Source: Brachypodium distachyon
Taxonomy: Eukaryota > Streptophyta > Magnoliopsida > Poales > Poaceae
Direction: 5' to 3'
NCBI RefSeq assembly: GCF_000005505.3
Contig: NC_016132.3
Location: 48,312,914 to 48,376,913, forward strand
Length of the DNA stretch: 64,000 nt
Both the position numbers and the translations under genes were made by a program. The notes below the pieces were generated by a model. That model saw only the letters and a program-made list of their open reading frames with translations, was not told the origin of the DNA and ran no database searches. This document shows positions 1 through 10,286 of the stretch, in pieces. Each line of letters opens with the position of its first letter. Position 1 is the stretch's first letter.

Positions 1-338
1 ATTAATTAGTTTTTGAAGATCCTAAAATTGTCTTTTTCTTTTTTAACTACTGACGAAGACGCCGAAGCTTCTTCCTCTTCTTTTTTGAGACCAAAAATGT
101 TCCTCTTGCTAGTCCTCCTTTTTTTAGAGGAAAACCAGCTTTATTCACCTCTAACTTAGCTAGTACTCTTTTTTTTAGGGGCGTTTGCTAGTACTCCTTT
201 TTAGGGGGGTTTGCTAGTACTCGTAGGTTGAAACTTACGGTTACTGCCATTCTCGTGATTGGGCTTCTCAGTTTCATGTGTAAACAGGAGAAATGCTTTT
301 GAAAATGTTACAAACACCAAAAACTGAAGCAGAAATCC
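1..338. other. AT-rich flank with short tandem repeat
   Basis: No gene is visible. Between about 158 and 222 a unit of roughly 25-30 bases (core GTTTGCTAGTACTC preceded by T-rich sequence and AGGGG) is repeated two to three times. The short ORF on the minus strand here is low complexity and not supported as a gene. Confidence 0.5.
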
Positions 339-343
339 AAACA

Positions 344-2080
344 TGTTGGAAATATGCCCTAGAGGCAATAATAAATTTGTTATTATCATATTTCATTGTT
401 CTTGATAAATGTTTATTGCCCATGCTATAATTGTATTGATTGGAAACTCAAATACATGTGTGGATAAATAAACAAATACCGTGTCCCTAATACGCCTCTA
501 CTAGATTAGCTCGTTGATTAAAGATGGTTAAGGTTTCCTAACCATAGACATGTGTTGTCATTTAATAACGAGGTCATATCATTAGGAGAATGATGTGATG
601 GACAGACCCAAACCTAAACATAGTTTTTGATCGTGTCACTTAAGTTTAAGTTGCTTATGTTTTATTATGTCAAGTATCATTTCCTTAAACCATAAGATCA
701 TGCCACTCCCTAGTACCGGAAGAATACTTTGTGGGCATCAACTGTCATCTCGTAACTGGGTGATCATAAAGGTGTTTTTCAGGTATCTCAGAAGGTGCTT
801 GTTGGGTTGTATGGATCAAGACTGGGATTTGTCACTCCTTGTGACGGAGAGATATCTCTGGGCCCTCTCGGTAATATAACATCCTAATGAGCTTGCAAGC
901 ATGTGACTAATGTGTTTAGTCACGGGAGTATTATATTATGGAACGAGTAAAGAGAACTTGCCGGTAACGAGATTAAACTAGGTGTGGTGATACCGACGAT
1001 CAAATCTCGGGCAAGTAATATATCGCGAGACAAAGAGAATTGGATACTGGATTAATTGAATCCTCGACATAGTGGTTCAACCGATGAGATCTTCGTGGAA
1101 TATGTGGGAACCATTATGGACATCCAGGTCCCACTATTGGTTATTGATATTTGATCATGTCCACATGTTCTCGAACCCGTAGGGTCACACACTTAACGTT
1201 TCATGTTGCTTGGGTTAGATGAGATAAATGATGATGATATCGAATTATGATTCGGAGTCTTGGATGGGATCCTAGACGTAACGAGGAGCTCCAGAATGTT
1301 CCGGAGATAAAGATTTATATATGGAAAGTTGTTTTCAGGGTTCCGAAAAGTTCGGAATATTTCTCGGTTTTGACCGGGAAGCTTCTAGAAGGTTCTGAAG
1401 GGATCCGGAGGGTTCCACCTTGAGGCCCACCTATCCCTGGGCTACATGGGCTTGTGAGGGAGTAGCCTGGCCTTAATGGGCCAGGGGGCTGCCCCCCACA
1501 AGGCCCATGCGGCCAGCCCACTCTAGGGCAAGGGGGGGACTTGGGGGGGAGGAAATTTTTTAGGTTTTCCCTCCCCTAGCCGCCAGCCCCCTTTTGGAAA
1601 GGGGGGCAGATCTGGCTGGCCACCCCCTCCCCTACCCCTATATAAATAGAGGGGGGTGGCAGGGGAGAAAAAAGAGACCAAGCTTTCAGTTGGATCTCTC
1701 TCCCCTGAGCCCTCCTCTCCTCCTCTTCTCACGTGCACGGCGTAGCCCTGCCCGTGGGGATATTCACCATAGTCACCATGCCGTCGTGCTGCCGGGATCT
1801 CATCTACCTCTCCCTCTCGCTTGCTGGATCAAGGAAAGGAAGAGACGACGTGAAGCTGAACGTGTGGATACCAAGGAGGTGCTGTCCGTTCGGCACTGAG
1901 ATTAATCTCATTGAAAGTTCCACTACACCAACAACGTTCTCGTGATCGTAACGCTTAGCGGTCTATGAGGGTATGGTGTTCATGATCCCTCTCGTTGCAT
2001 ACATCTAGTATATATATTCTTGGGTTTTCTTCCGCACTTCTCGTAGGAAATTTTTTGTTTTCTATGCAACGAACCCTACA
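344..2080 (+). mobile_element. Solo LTR, Copia, BARE/Angela/WIS type
   Basis: A 1,737-bp LTR begins TGTTGGAAATATGCCCTAGA, the well-known start of the BARE1/Angela/WIS LTRs of Triticeae, and ends CCCTACA. It is flanked by a perfect 5-bp target duplication, AAACA at 339-343 and again at 2081-2085. No primer site, gag-pol or second LTR follows, so this is a solo LTR left by recombination between the two LTRs of a full element. The LTR promoter is still visible, with TATAAATA at 1641-1648. Family assignment rests on recall of the LTR start; the boundaries rest on the duplication seen here. Confidence 0.92.
1641..1648 (+). promoter_or_regulatory. TATA box of the Copia LTR
   Basis: TATAAATA lies about 440 bp before the LTR end, after a G/C-rich tract. 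This is where BARE-type LTRs start transcription (U3/R boundary). Orientation matches the LTR. Confidence 0.65.
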
Positions 2081-2085
2081 AAACA

Positions 2086-2942
2086 AACAGGACCTTAGTC
2101 GGGTTCGGATTGAAACGAACAGCCCCTTGTCGGTACTTCCGCCAACGTAGATTGCCAACTAGCCTGTTCCTTCCCCGTGTTCGCTAAAAGACAAGTCTGG
2201 TCCGTCCTATTGTCCTTCTCATCTTAGATTTCTATTCTACGCCCTTAAAAAAATAATGAAAAAAATCTCTACTTCATGGTGATTCTAGAAAAAAAAAAGT
2301 GTTGCAACACGGGAAAGAATAACCACCGGAATTGTTGTCTTACTCGGTTTAGTGGACTTCAATGACCGATGGATTAGGCACCAAGAGCCATGTTATCATA
2401 AATCAACATATGATAAGTAGTTTATTACCTCTTCCATGAGATTTTCTGTGTCTTCACCCTAGAGGCGGTGCCGGGGTTGTGGAATGGAGGCCGATCTCAT
2501 GGCTCTATCCGTACCGTACTATGGTTATCCATAGTGGTGGGTCACAGTTTGTTCTAGCTAGTTATGATCCATCTTCTCTGACAGCCTCACCAAAATCCAT
2601 TCCCCACTCATCCCTCTTATCTTTTTTTCGAAAAGGAAAATGAAACCCCGGCATTTGCATCAAAATGATGCAAACAATTTTTTATATATATTATTCAACA
2701 AACATGACAAAATGAATACATAAAGGAACCCAAAGCCGCCTTTCTGGCGACAACTGTCGCAACACCTACAACCTTCATGAAGGGGATGACAATGATCAGG
2801 CCGTATGCCTTGTCTACACACCAACGCACATCATCTAAATCCGGACGCCGCATCAGGGCACAACCAGTCTAGCAGACCCTCAGCGTGCGGCGCATGTTCA
2901 CACTTCAGAATCAGCCGCCGCCATTCTTCCACCGACCCATCT
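2086..2942. other. Repeat-like flank, interrupted by Gypsy insertion
   Basis: No gene is visible. From about 2620 a T-rich start followed by an AT-rich and then a GC-richer tract looks like the 3' part of a retroposon read in reverse. It stops at the Gypsy target site (CATCT, 2938-2942) and the same GC-rich style of sequence resumes at 18380 on the far side of the Gypsy element. The repeat family was not identified. Confidence 0.4.
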
Positions 2943-3756
2943 TGTCGTAGCCCGGGCTTAGACACCAGGGATGCGAGGCACCCCCTTTTTGGTTCGGCAG
3001 TGGGCATTGGGGATCACTCCGGCGATCGCCGGCGAGGCCAATGACGAGCGTACAATGCACAAGCTTGTTTACCCAGGTTCAGACCACCCGGAGGTGTAAA
3101 ACCCTACGTCCTGCTTCTGAGTTTATATTAGCCAATGAACAGGTGTTTACAGGTTGCCAGGGGAGCCCCCGGGTGTTCTCTTCCCCTTTCTGCTAAGTGG
3201 CTACTTGCTACTTCTGCACAAAAGACTCTCACTCAAACTCCACTGGAGTGTAGCCTAGAAAGAACCCAACCTCCCGACCGATGGCGATGGTCCTCCTGTT
3301 ATACTCAAGGGTATACCACAGGTGCCTCGGTGCATGGGGGACAAGTGTCTAGCAAAGACCCTAGGCAGCTTGCTCTTGCTGCGCTGGCATGCATGCATGG
3401 TGCAAAGTGTTGTAGCTAGGGCGGTACGTGCCTTAGATTCACTGCGAGCCACTCACTGTGGGCTAACTAGACGGGGAACCATCCTTCTGTCGGAGCATTT
3501 AATGCTTGCTTGTGTCATACTCCACGCCCTGACCAGCCCTGCACAAGAGGAGCCTGTCGGGCGGCCACGTGGCGTCAATACTCTACTTGCATTGGGCGCC
3601 GGCCCTGTTGTAAGCGTCTGCACTAGGGAACACCCTCCCCAGCAAGTGACCTTCCCGGGGGGCGCCCTGACGGAGAACCTTCACGCTGCCATCCGGGGCA
3701 ACCCCCGCAACCCGGCTAGTCCTGCCGGGCTGGTGGCTTCCCGGGTAGCTCGCACC
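2943..3756 (-). repeat. 3' LTR of outer Gypsy, truncated
   Basis: Matches 17472-18285 base for base with only scattered differences (for example in the tract with GTGTAAAACCCTACGTCC). The match stops near 3756, about 90 bp short of the partner's inner end, so the LTR start and the polypurine tract have been deleted. Outer boundary fixed by the target duplication. Confidence 0.85.
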
Positions 3757-3942
3757 GCGCTAACCGACGCGGGGGTCCCGAGTCGTTTCAGGATTCCGAC
3801 CATGCGCCGCTCCAGGGACTCTGCCGTTACGGGTGGATTGGTGGGGGCGAGATTTCCGCCCTAGCCTTCCCTTTAATCACGGGTAGTTATCCCCAGCGCA
3901 CCCGTAGGGTAAGGATGTAACCGTTGCTCAGCGCTGGGGTGC

Positions 3943-3949
3943 TATAAAA
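3943..3949 (+). promoter_or_regulatory. TATA box of Gypsy antisense ORF
   Basis: TATAAAA lies 105-111 bp before the ATG at 4054. The second copy of this ORF on the minus strand also has a TATA-like TTATAA about 110-120 bp before its ATG (around 15165-15170). Equal spacing in two copies supports an own promoter for the extra ORF. Confidence 0.55.
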
Positions 3950-5416
3950 CCCCACCGCTGCATTGAGGGGCAATCACTTAGCCTCGAGTTCATCGTCCTC
4001 ATCCCCATTCCTCCTTGCGCTCCTAATCTTGTTCTTCACCACCCACATTCTCCATGGCGCCCAAGGCCCCCAAGAGAGGGAAGGGTTCCACGAGCTCTGC
4101 GGTCGATAAGGGCGAGAAAGCTCCCAAGAAGCCCTTGTCAGAGAAGGACCAGAAAAACCGGGAGATGAGGGCCACGTGGGCTTTCTTCAAGCCCGGCTTC
4201 AACGGCGAGAGGGTCGACAAGATCCGGCACGCCGTCGCCTCCTCGTTCAACGAGTACGGCGAGACGCTCATCTTCCGCGCCGGCGGCGACCACCAGCATA
4301 ACGACTTCCGGGTGTTCGACCGCTTCATCCTTGCCGGGTTCGTACCTCCGTACTCCCTCTTCGTCCAGGCTCTCATGGCGGCGTACCAGCTGAAGGTTGC
4401 GCAACTCCACCCCACTTCCCTCTTCCTTCTTGCCGTCTTCCAATTCCTTTGTGAGGGGTTCATTGGGGTGATGCCATCGGTGGCGTTGTTCCGCCATTAC
4501 TTCTACCCGCGCGTCGAGCAGTCGGGAGCGATGTCGTCGGGGGTCTCGTTCCGTGCCCGCGACAAGATGAAGTCGGAGTTCATCGTGCGGAGCGAGAAGA
4601 AGATTGAGAAAGAGTGGCGCGGTTGCAGTTGTTGGGTTTGCGTGGATGAGCCCGACGAGTTCATTCATGCGCCCACCGAGCTACCGGCGAGTAACAGCAG
4701 CTGGCGGGACCGCTACAGCCGTGACGCGGAACTCCTTCCCATCATCCAGAAGATCAAGGCCCTGCGGCTAGCGGGGCTCACCGACCTAGATGTGGCGCGC
4801 ACCTACATCAGACGGCGCATCGCGCCGCTGCAGCTGCGGTCCCGCCCCGCGTGGATGTACACGGGGCCCGGCGACATCACGCACCTGCAAAGCGTGGGTG
4901 TGACACCGGAGGTGATCCAGGAGTGGGCGAAGGGAATCACCAGCGAGGACGTTCCATTCATGGAATTGCCCCCGGGGGCTCCATCCTTCACGCCGGGATC
5001 GCGGGCCTTCATGACATCATCGGCAGCTACCCACCCTGCAACGAGTGGGGACTGATGTCCGATCCCCCGATCCCAGCCCCGACGCCTACGCCACCCGCAG
5101 CCCATGGGAAGCAAGTGGCCGGGGAAAGCAAGGGGTGATCAGATTCCAGCTGGCCCGGCGACGAGTCCTCCAGCGACGAGGCTGGCGGCGTTGCCGGAGC
5201 CCGGACGGTCCTCCCTGAGGCGGAGGGTGAGGACGAGGACGACGTGCCGCTGGTGCAGCGACCAAGAGTGCCAGCGGCAGCAGCCACCTCTGCAACGGCC
5301 GCAGGCGCCTCGATGGCTTCTGCAGCAATCGGGGCGGCGGCAACCCCAAGAGGGTCCGCAGTCCGGCCCAACCGGTGAATCTTCACCGACTACTCTCTGA
5401 AGCTCAACCCCCCATG

Positions 5417-5498
5417 GTAAGCTGACGTCTTTACTCCCCCTTTACTTACAAATTTGTGCTTGTCTTGATTCCTTCGCCTCTCCATTGACGCCTTGCAG
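5417..5498 (+). other. Probable intron in antisense ORF
   Basis: GTAAGC at the left edge and a pyrimidine-rich tract ending TTGCAG at the right edge give an 82-bp GT-AG intron. Coding-like GC-rich sequence lies on both sides, while the interior is AT-richer. It sits on the strand of the extra ORF, so it would not be spliced from the element's genomic RNA. Confidence 0.5.
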
Positions 5499-5848
5499 GG
5501 ACAGCGCTACGGCCGGAGCCAGCAAGAGGGGGAGAACCGACGCTGCGCCCGCCGCGCTTAGCAAGAAGCCGCGCACCCGAGCCAGTGTTAGTGCCAGCCA
5601 GGCCAGCACGTGGGCCAGTGGTGCCGCCACTACGCCTGCCGCCGACCCAGTCCCAGAGGAGGAGGAGCCCGCAGCAGGTACATACCGCTCTCCTGATTCC
5701 ATTGTGCGCGCTCCTCCTGCACGTTGACCCGAGACCGTGTAATTACCTAGGCTTGCAAGCGGAACTCGGCCCGCAACGTTAAGCCCGGCAGCAGAAGCTG
5801 GGACAGAGGGGGACAAATCTCCCCCCGCAAGCGCGGCAGCTCCGCAAG

Positions 5849-5927
5849 GTACTTGCCCGAAACTCCTTTGCGTTCGTTTCCGGGTACTTCAATTTGGTTT
5901 AAAGTACTTATTTTGTCCTTGCCACAG
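5849..5927 (+). other. Probable second intron in antisense ORF
   Basis: AAG|GTACTT at the start and TTGCCACAG at the end define a 79-bp GT-AG segment, T-rich before the acceptor, with GC-rich coding-like sequence either side. A further donor-like AG|GTACAT at 5678 may mark another intron whose acceptor is unclear. Confidence 0.45.
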
Positions 5928-7438
5928 GTCCCAATGCGCCCGCCACGGGGGCGGACGATAGGGTGATCGACCTCACCTCCGACCTCGAGGACGCAGAGCT
6001 GAGGGACGAGCCGGAGACGGCTCCTGCGCCAAGCCCCGCCGCCCCAGATACGACGATGGTGGCACCCACGGGCGCTACCAGAGTGGGGCTCGACGGCACG
6101 TCCCCGGCCCCGCAGGCCGGAGGCGCGGACCCCGCGGCCGCTTAGCAGGAGGCGGCTCCTGCCGAGGGCGTGGGCCCCCTACCAGACCCGCAACCCGCTG
6201 GCACGGGTGTGGAGGAAGTCGTGGCTGCGGAGCAGCAGGCGTCTTCCCTGCAAGGGGACGATGCTCCCCCCACCCAGACCAGGGCAGCGGGGGTCTCGCC
6301 CTCGTCCGCCGCTACTTCCAGCCCGGACCTCGGCATCCTTGCCGGGGGGATTTGGGACCCACTTACTTGAGACCCAAGTATCTTCAATCAGGGTCACCAG
6401 TTCCGCGACGCCATCAAGGGGCAGCAACTGGCGTTCGTCACCTCGTTCAACAAGGTGAGGGAGCACCACGAGCTCGCGAAGGGTCAGCTGGGCGAAGCGC
6501 GGCGGGATGTCGAGGGGGAGCGGCAGAAGCTCTCCCGGCTGAGAGAGGAGACCGCCTGGCTCGGCAGGCCAGGGACGAGGCCGCAACGCCGGTCGTCCCC
6601 GAGGCAGAGCTCCACCGGCAGCTGGAGGCCCAACGCGCCTGGACTCGCTGGCCGCGGCACGGGAGAAGGCCAACAAGGAGCACGAGGAGGTGCTTGCAAC
6701 AGCCAAGCTGGCCTCAATGAGAAGAGCGAGCTGGTCAGCAGCTACTCCTCCCAGCTCCAGGCGTTGCGCACGAAGTTGGAGGAGCAGGCCAAGGCCACGG
6801 AGGACGCGGCAGCGGCGTTGGCACGGCAGGAGAAGGAGCTCAATTCCGCCAAGGAAAGGAGCGCCCATCTCTAGTCCGAATTGGCCACCACCCAGGGCGA
6901 ACTCGTCAAGATGGGCGAGGACAATGTGGGCAAGGCCAAGGAGATCGTGCGGATCACGAAACTCCTCCGCAAGGCCAAGCATGCGGTGGCGCTGGCGCGC
7001 GGCAACCATGACAAGTTGGCGGAGCAGCGGCGGAGGGAGACCGAGAAGCTACACGAGATCGCCCAGGCTGTACGCGAGCTGATGCTGAGATTCGAGCTAC
7101 AGGCCGCGAAAGTGGACGGCACGGACGTCAGCACCCTTATCCCATTCTTCTCCGACATGGTGGGGAAGCTCGGGGCGCTGGACGTGTGGATCTCCAAGTT
7201 CTGCAACGGGGAGATAGTGTCGTGCGCCAGGGAGATCGCCGAGACGATCCTCCCCCGGGTGCACCACCACCACCCCGACTTCCCCTTCGAGATGTTGCTG
7301 GACGTGTAGTCGGACAGCGAGGACGGCCCCTCCCACACCAGGGCAGTGGGCAGGTTCGTCGACGAAGTGGTGGAGCGGATGCAGAGGAAGCCGAAGCCGG
7401 AGCCCCCCGCGGAAGACCCCGGCAACCAGCAGTCATAG

Positions 7439-7983
7439 TCCCCTGCAAGCTTTTGTTTTTCCTTTTGTTTCCTGCAAGTGGCGCTTGGTGCCGTTGAACA
7501 ATTATGATTTTATTAGTCCATGTAATCATTTGCTATTTTTGGAAATCTTGCTTTCTGGTTCTATTTGTCACTTGCTCCTGGAATTGACTCGGGGGGTGGA
7601 TCTTCCTATCCTCGTGTGTTGCGCTTTGTGTCTCCAGGGACTCGCACGCTACCCACTTAACCAGACCAGGACCCGGGACGGACCCGCGGTGCTAACCTGG
7701 GGCCAAGCAGCAGCGGCAAGACACTCCGCTTGCAGGTTAGCTATTCCCAAGCACACGCCCACGGGACGGACCCGCAAGCCTCATGAGGAGCGCACTCCCC
7801 CCGCAAACGTCCTTCTAACACTCCAGCTACACGCCAGACCCGACCCACACGAACGAGACCGCGTTGAGTATTAGAAAGCTAGGTGCCTAGGATAACGCAC
7901 TTAGCTGTCTGTTCTCATGTCGAACGTATCAGTTCTGCACTTCGAACGCCTGCTAGAGGGGCGCGGCAAGGACGTTGTGGCAC
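7439..7983. other. 3' flank of extra ORF in outer Gypsy
   Basis: Non-coding in all frames except short chance ORFs. Starts T-rich (possible 3' UTR of the antisense ORF) and then becomes GC-rich. It ends at the LTR start of the nested Gypsy at 7984. Confidence 0.5.
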
Positions 7984-8283
7984 TGTTTGCACCAGTGGCA
8001 CCCGGGGTACCACCGCTGCGCGACGCGTGGGCCCCGTCCCTGAGTTCCCGGGAAGGTTCCATCCCGGGCAGCGGCTACGAGCAGCCCGGCAAGCTACCAG
8101 CCCGGAAGGGCTAGCGGGGCTTCGAGACAGGGGGTTCCCGGGCACATGCCCCGCCTCAAGGGGGGGGCCCGGCAAGCTACCATCAGCCGTGCCGGCGATC
8201 GCCGGGGCGAACCCCGACGCCCCTACCGAAGGTAAAAGGGGGCCGTGACCGCACGCCCACGGTGTCGGAGCACCGTGCGACGA
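7984..8283 (+). repeat. 5' LTR of nested Gypsy, internally deleted
   Basis: The first part matches the start of the 15450-16471 LTR and the last part matches its end (GTCGGAGCACCGTGCGACGACA region). About 720 bp of the middle, including the TATA box, is missing. The join lies near 8170, after the CCCCGCCTCAAGGG tract. Confidence 0.82.
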
Positions 8284-8304
8284 CATCTAGCGCGTCAGGT
8301 AGGG
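8284..8304 (+). other. Primer-binding-site region of nested Gypsy
   Basis: Directly after the LTR end comes TCTAGCGCGTCAGGTAGGGG. The same place in the related copies reads TCTGGCGCGCCAGGTAGG (reverse of 13044-13061) and TCTGGCACGCCAGGTAGG (reverse of 17454-17471). Position and conservation fit a minus-strand primer site; the tRNA species was not determined. This copy carries point changes. Confidence 0.6.
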
Positions 8305-8393
8305 GGCGCGGGAGTAGAGCTCGCCGTTGATCACCGGTAGCAGCGTTTGCATCGACATCGGCCTCGCCTTCTTCGCCGACGAGACCAGTCACC

Positions 8394-10233
8394 ATGCCCC
8401 CGAAGCGGGCTGGTGATCCTCGGATAGACTCGCGTGAAGCCCCAGCGGCGCACACGCGGTCGCATGACGTGCGACCCGAGTCGGGGCCTCAGGAGAACCT
8501 CGAGCCCTCAAGGGTGCAGCAAACACAGCTGCCTCCCCAGCCTCCTCGGCCGTCTGCGAACAATCGGCCGAGGGGACCAGCTGCCCCCAGTGCCGGGGCC
8601 AGCCGCGCGCGCACACATGGTGCCGCCCGCGCCGGTCAGCGAGTTGAGTCGCGGGGCGAGGATGCTCAGCGACAGGGGCATCAGGAACATACCGCGTCGC
8701 GGGCGACCCCCGGGGGCTCGCACCCTGCGCACCCGGAGGCGTCCGGTGCTAGAGCGGGAAGCAGCCGCTCGGGAAACCGGCTGCCCCCCGCACGAACCCC
8801 GGCGGAAGCCATCATCGCCGCGCACGTCATGGTGCGGTACAAACCACAGCAAAGCACGCCGGCGCACGAGACGTGGGGCGAGGAGTTAGACGCGCTCCTC
8901 GCTCTGGCCGCAAGGCGAGGGCGCCCCGGTAGGCTCCGGCCACGGGCAGAACCCGGAGCGCGGGGACGCGCCACCCGCCTCGCGACAGGGGGAGAATCCT
9001 CCCCCTCCGCAGGGCTGCCAAGGAGACGGGGGCCGGAGGGGTCCTCGAACTCGTCGCCCACCGTTCCGGGGGGCGACGCGCGCGGCATCTTGAATGCCCG
9101 CCAGCAAGAGGATTGGCGCCCGCGCTTGGAGCGCCGGCACAGGCGCGAGGTAGAGCGCCAGCACCCAGAGGAGCAGGAAGATGCTCCCATGGGTCCCGAG
9201 GACGGTTGCACCGTGTTCACACGCGAGTTGCGGCGGGTGACGTCGCCCCGTAAGTTCCGAGCGCCCGCGCTTGGTACGTACGACGGGACCGCCAACCCCA
9301 AGGATTTTCTCCTGACCTACACGTTGGGTATGCACACCATCGGCGCCGACGACAAGGTCAGAGCTAACTGGTTCCCGATGGTCCTGAAAGGATCAGCGCG
9401 AACCTGGCTGCTCAACCTGCCCGCCGGGTCCATCGCTATTTAGTCGGACCTGCGCGAGCAGTTTGTGAGCGCGTTCCAGAGCGGCTATAAGCGCCCGGAA
9501 ACCATGGCGGAGCTGCATACTATCGTGCAGAAGCCGGGAGAGACGTTGCGGGCCTTCGTCAACCGCTTCTTCAACCTCTCCTATTCCATCCCGGAGGCGG
9601 AGGCGGCTGCCATCATCAACACCTTCGCCATCAACGTCCGCGATCCCAAGATGCGCGAGAAGCTGAGCAAGCACCGGATCCGGACGACGCAGGACCTGTA
9701 CGCCCTTGGCGCACAAATGCGCCATGGCCGAGGAAGGGCGCCTCGCGACCGAGCTAGCAGCTAACGCTGCAGCGAGCCCTTGCGAGGGTTCGCAGAAGAA
9801 GGGTTCCCGCAAGCGCAGCGGGAAGCAAGTCCTCGCTGCGGACTCGGGGGCTCCTGCCGCGAGGCCTGCGAAGAAGGCCTCGCCGGGTGGCGGGTCTGGT
9901 GGCAGGCAGGGCGACGCGCCCCGCTGCCCCATCCACAGCAACTCCACCCACGACGCGCAGAACTGTCGCATTCTGCAGGAGATCAAGCAGTGGCGGGAGC
10001 AGCGCCATGAGGAGCGCCGCGCTGCTGGCGCCTGCTTCAACTGCGGTGACATCGGACATCTCTCCCGAGATTACCCGAACGACCTAGAGCAGGACCGAGG
10101 CCTGCCGGCCTCGGTGCCGGCAGGGACGAACCCCAAGGGGGACGCAGTCATCCCCGCGCAGGGCGGGAACGCCCCCCCCCCCCCCCGGGGACGCGACAGG
10201 GCACGCGCTGAGGAGCAGCGCGAGTCCGACTGA
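8394..10233 (+). pseudogene. Gypsy gag, decayed
   Basis: ATG at 8394 opens a 349-codon frame with a charged, low-complexity N-terminal half. The retrotransposon gag domain then starts around FRAPALGTYDGTANPKDFLL (9258 onward). A TAG at 9441-9443 falls where the family has tryptophan (…SIAI-stop-SDLREQF). The frame reopens at once and continues through FVNRFFNLSYSIPEAEA to about 9720, where a frameshift leads into the frame ending at 10233. The nucleocapsid zinc knuckle CFNCGDIGHLSRDY (10036-10077) keeps C-x2-C-x4-H but has Tyr where the last Cys is expected. The product would be a truncated capsid protein; the gene is dead as read. Confidence 0.85.
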
Positions 10234-10286
10234 ACTGGCGGCGACGAGCCGGGCTTCCAGGAGCCTCGCGGCGTCGCCTGCATCCA

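Larger units (their letters stand above)
4054..7438 (+). pseudogene. Gypsy antisense extra ORF (PF04195-type), decayed copy
   Basis: This is the extra ORF of the outer Gypsy, antisense to its gag. The first part (4054-5055) gives a lysine/serine-rich start and then the conserved 'putative gypsy type transposon' domain (Pfam PF04195, by recall), around FLLAVFQFLCEGFIGVMPSV and ending near WMYTGPGD. A frameshift near 4975 moves the reading to another frame, where CNEWGLM continues the family sequence. Probable GT-AG introns follow (about 5417-5498 and 5849-5927). A long charged, coiled-coil-rich part spans 6420-7090, and a C-terminal block (IPFFSDMVGKLGALDVWI) ends near 7309, with a tail to 7438 beyond an in-frame TAG. 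Several stops (for example the TAG after KERSAHL near 6872) show decay. Function of the protein is unknown; it is not gag, protease, RT or integrase. Confidence 0.75.

Noticed and set aside
3322..3864. 180-codon plus-strand ORF
   Set aside because: Lies within the outer Gypsy LTR and its inner flank, and a related ORF occurs in the other LTR (17852-18277). LTR sequence, not a gene.
6179..7009. 276-codon minus-strand ORF
   Set aside because: Shadow of the antisense-ORF coding sequence on the plus strand in GC-rich DNA; no domain and a Leu/Arg-rich composition.
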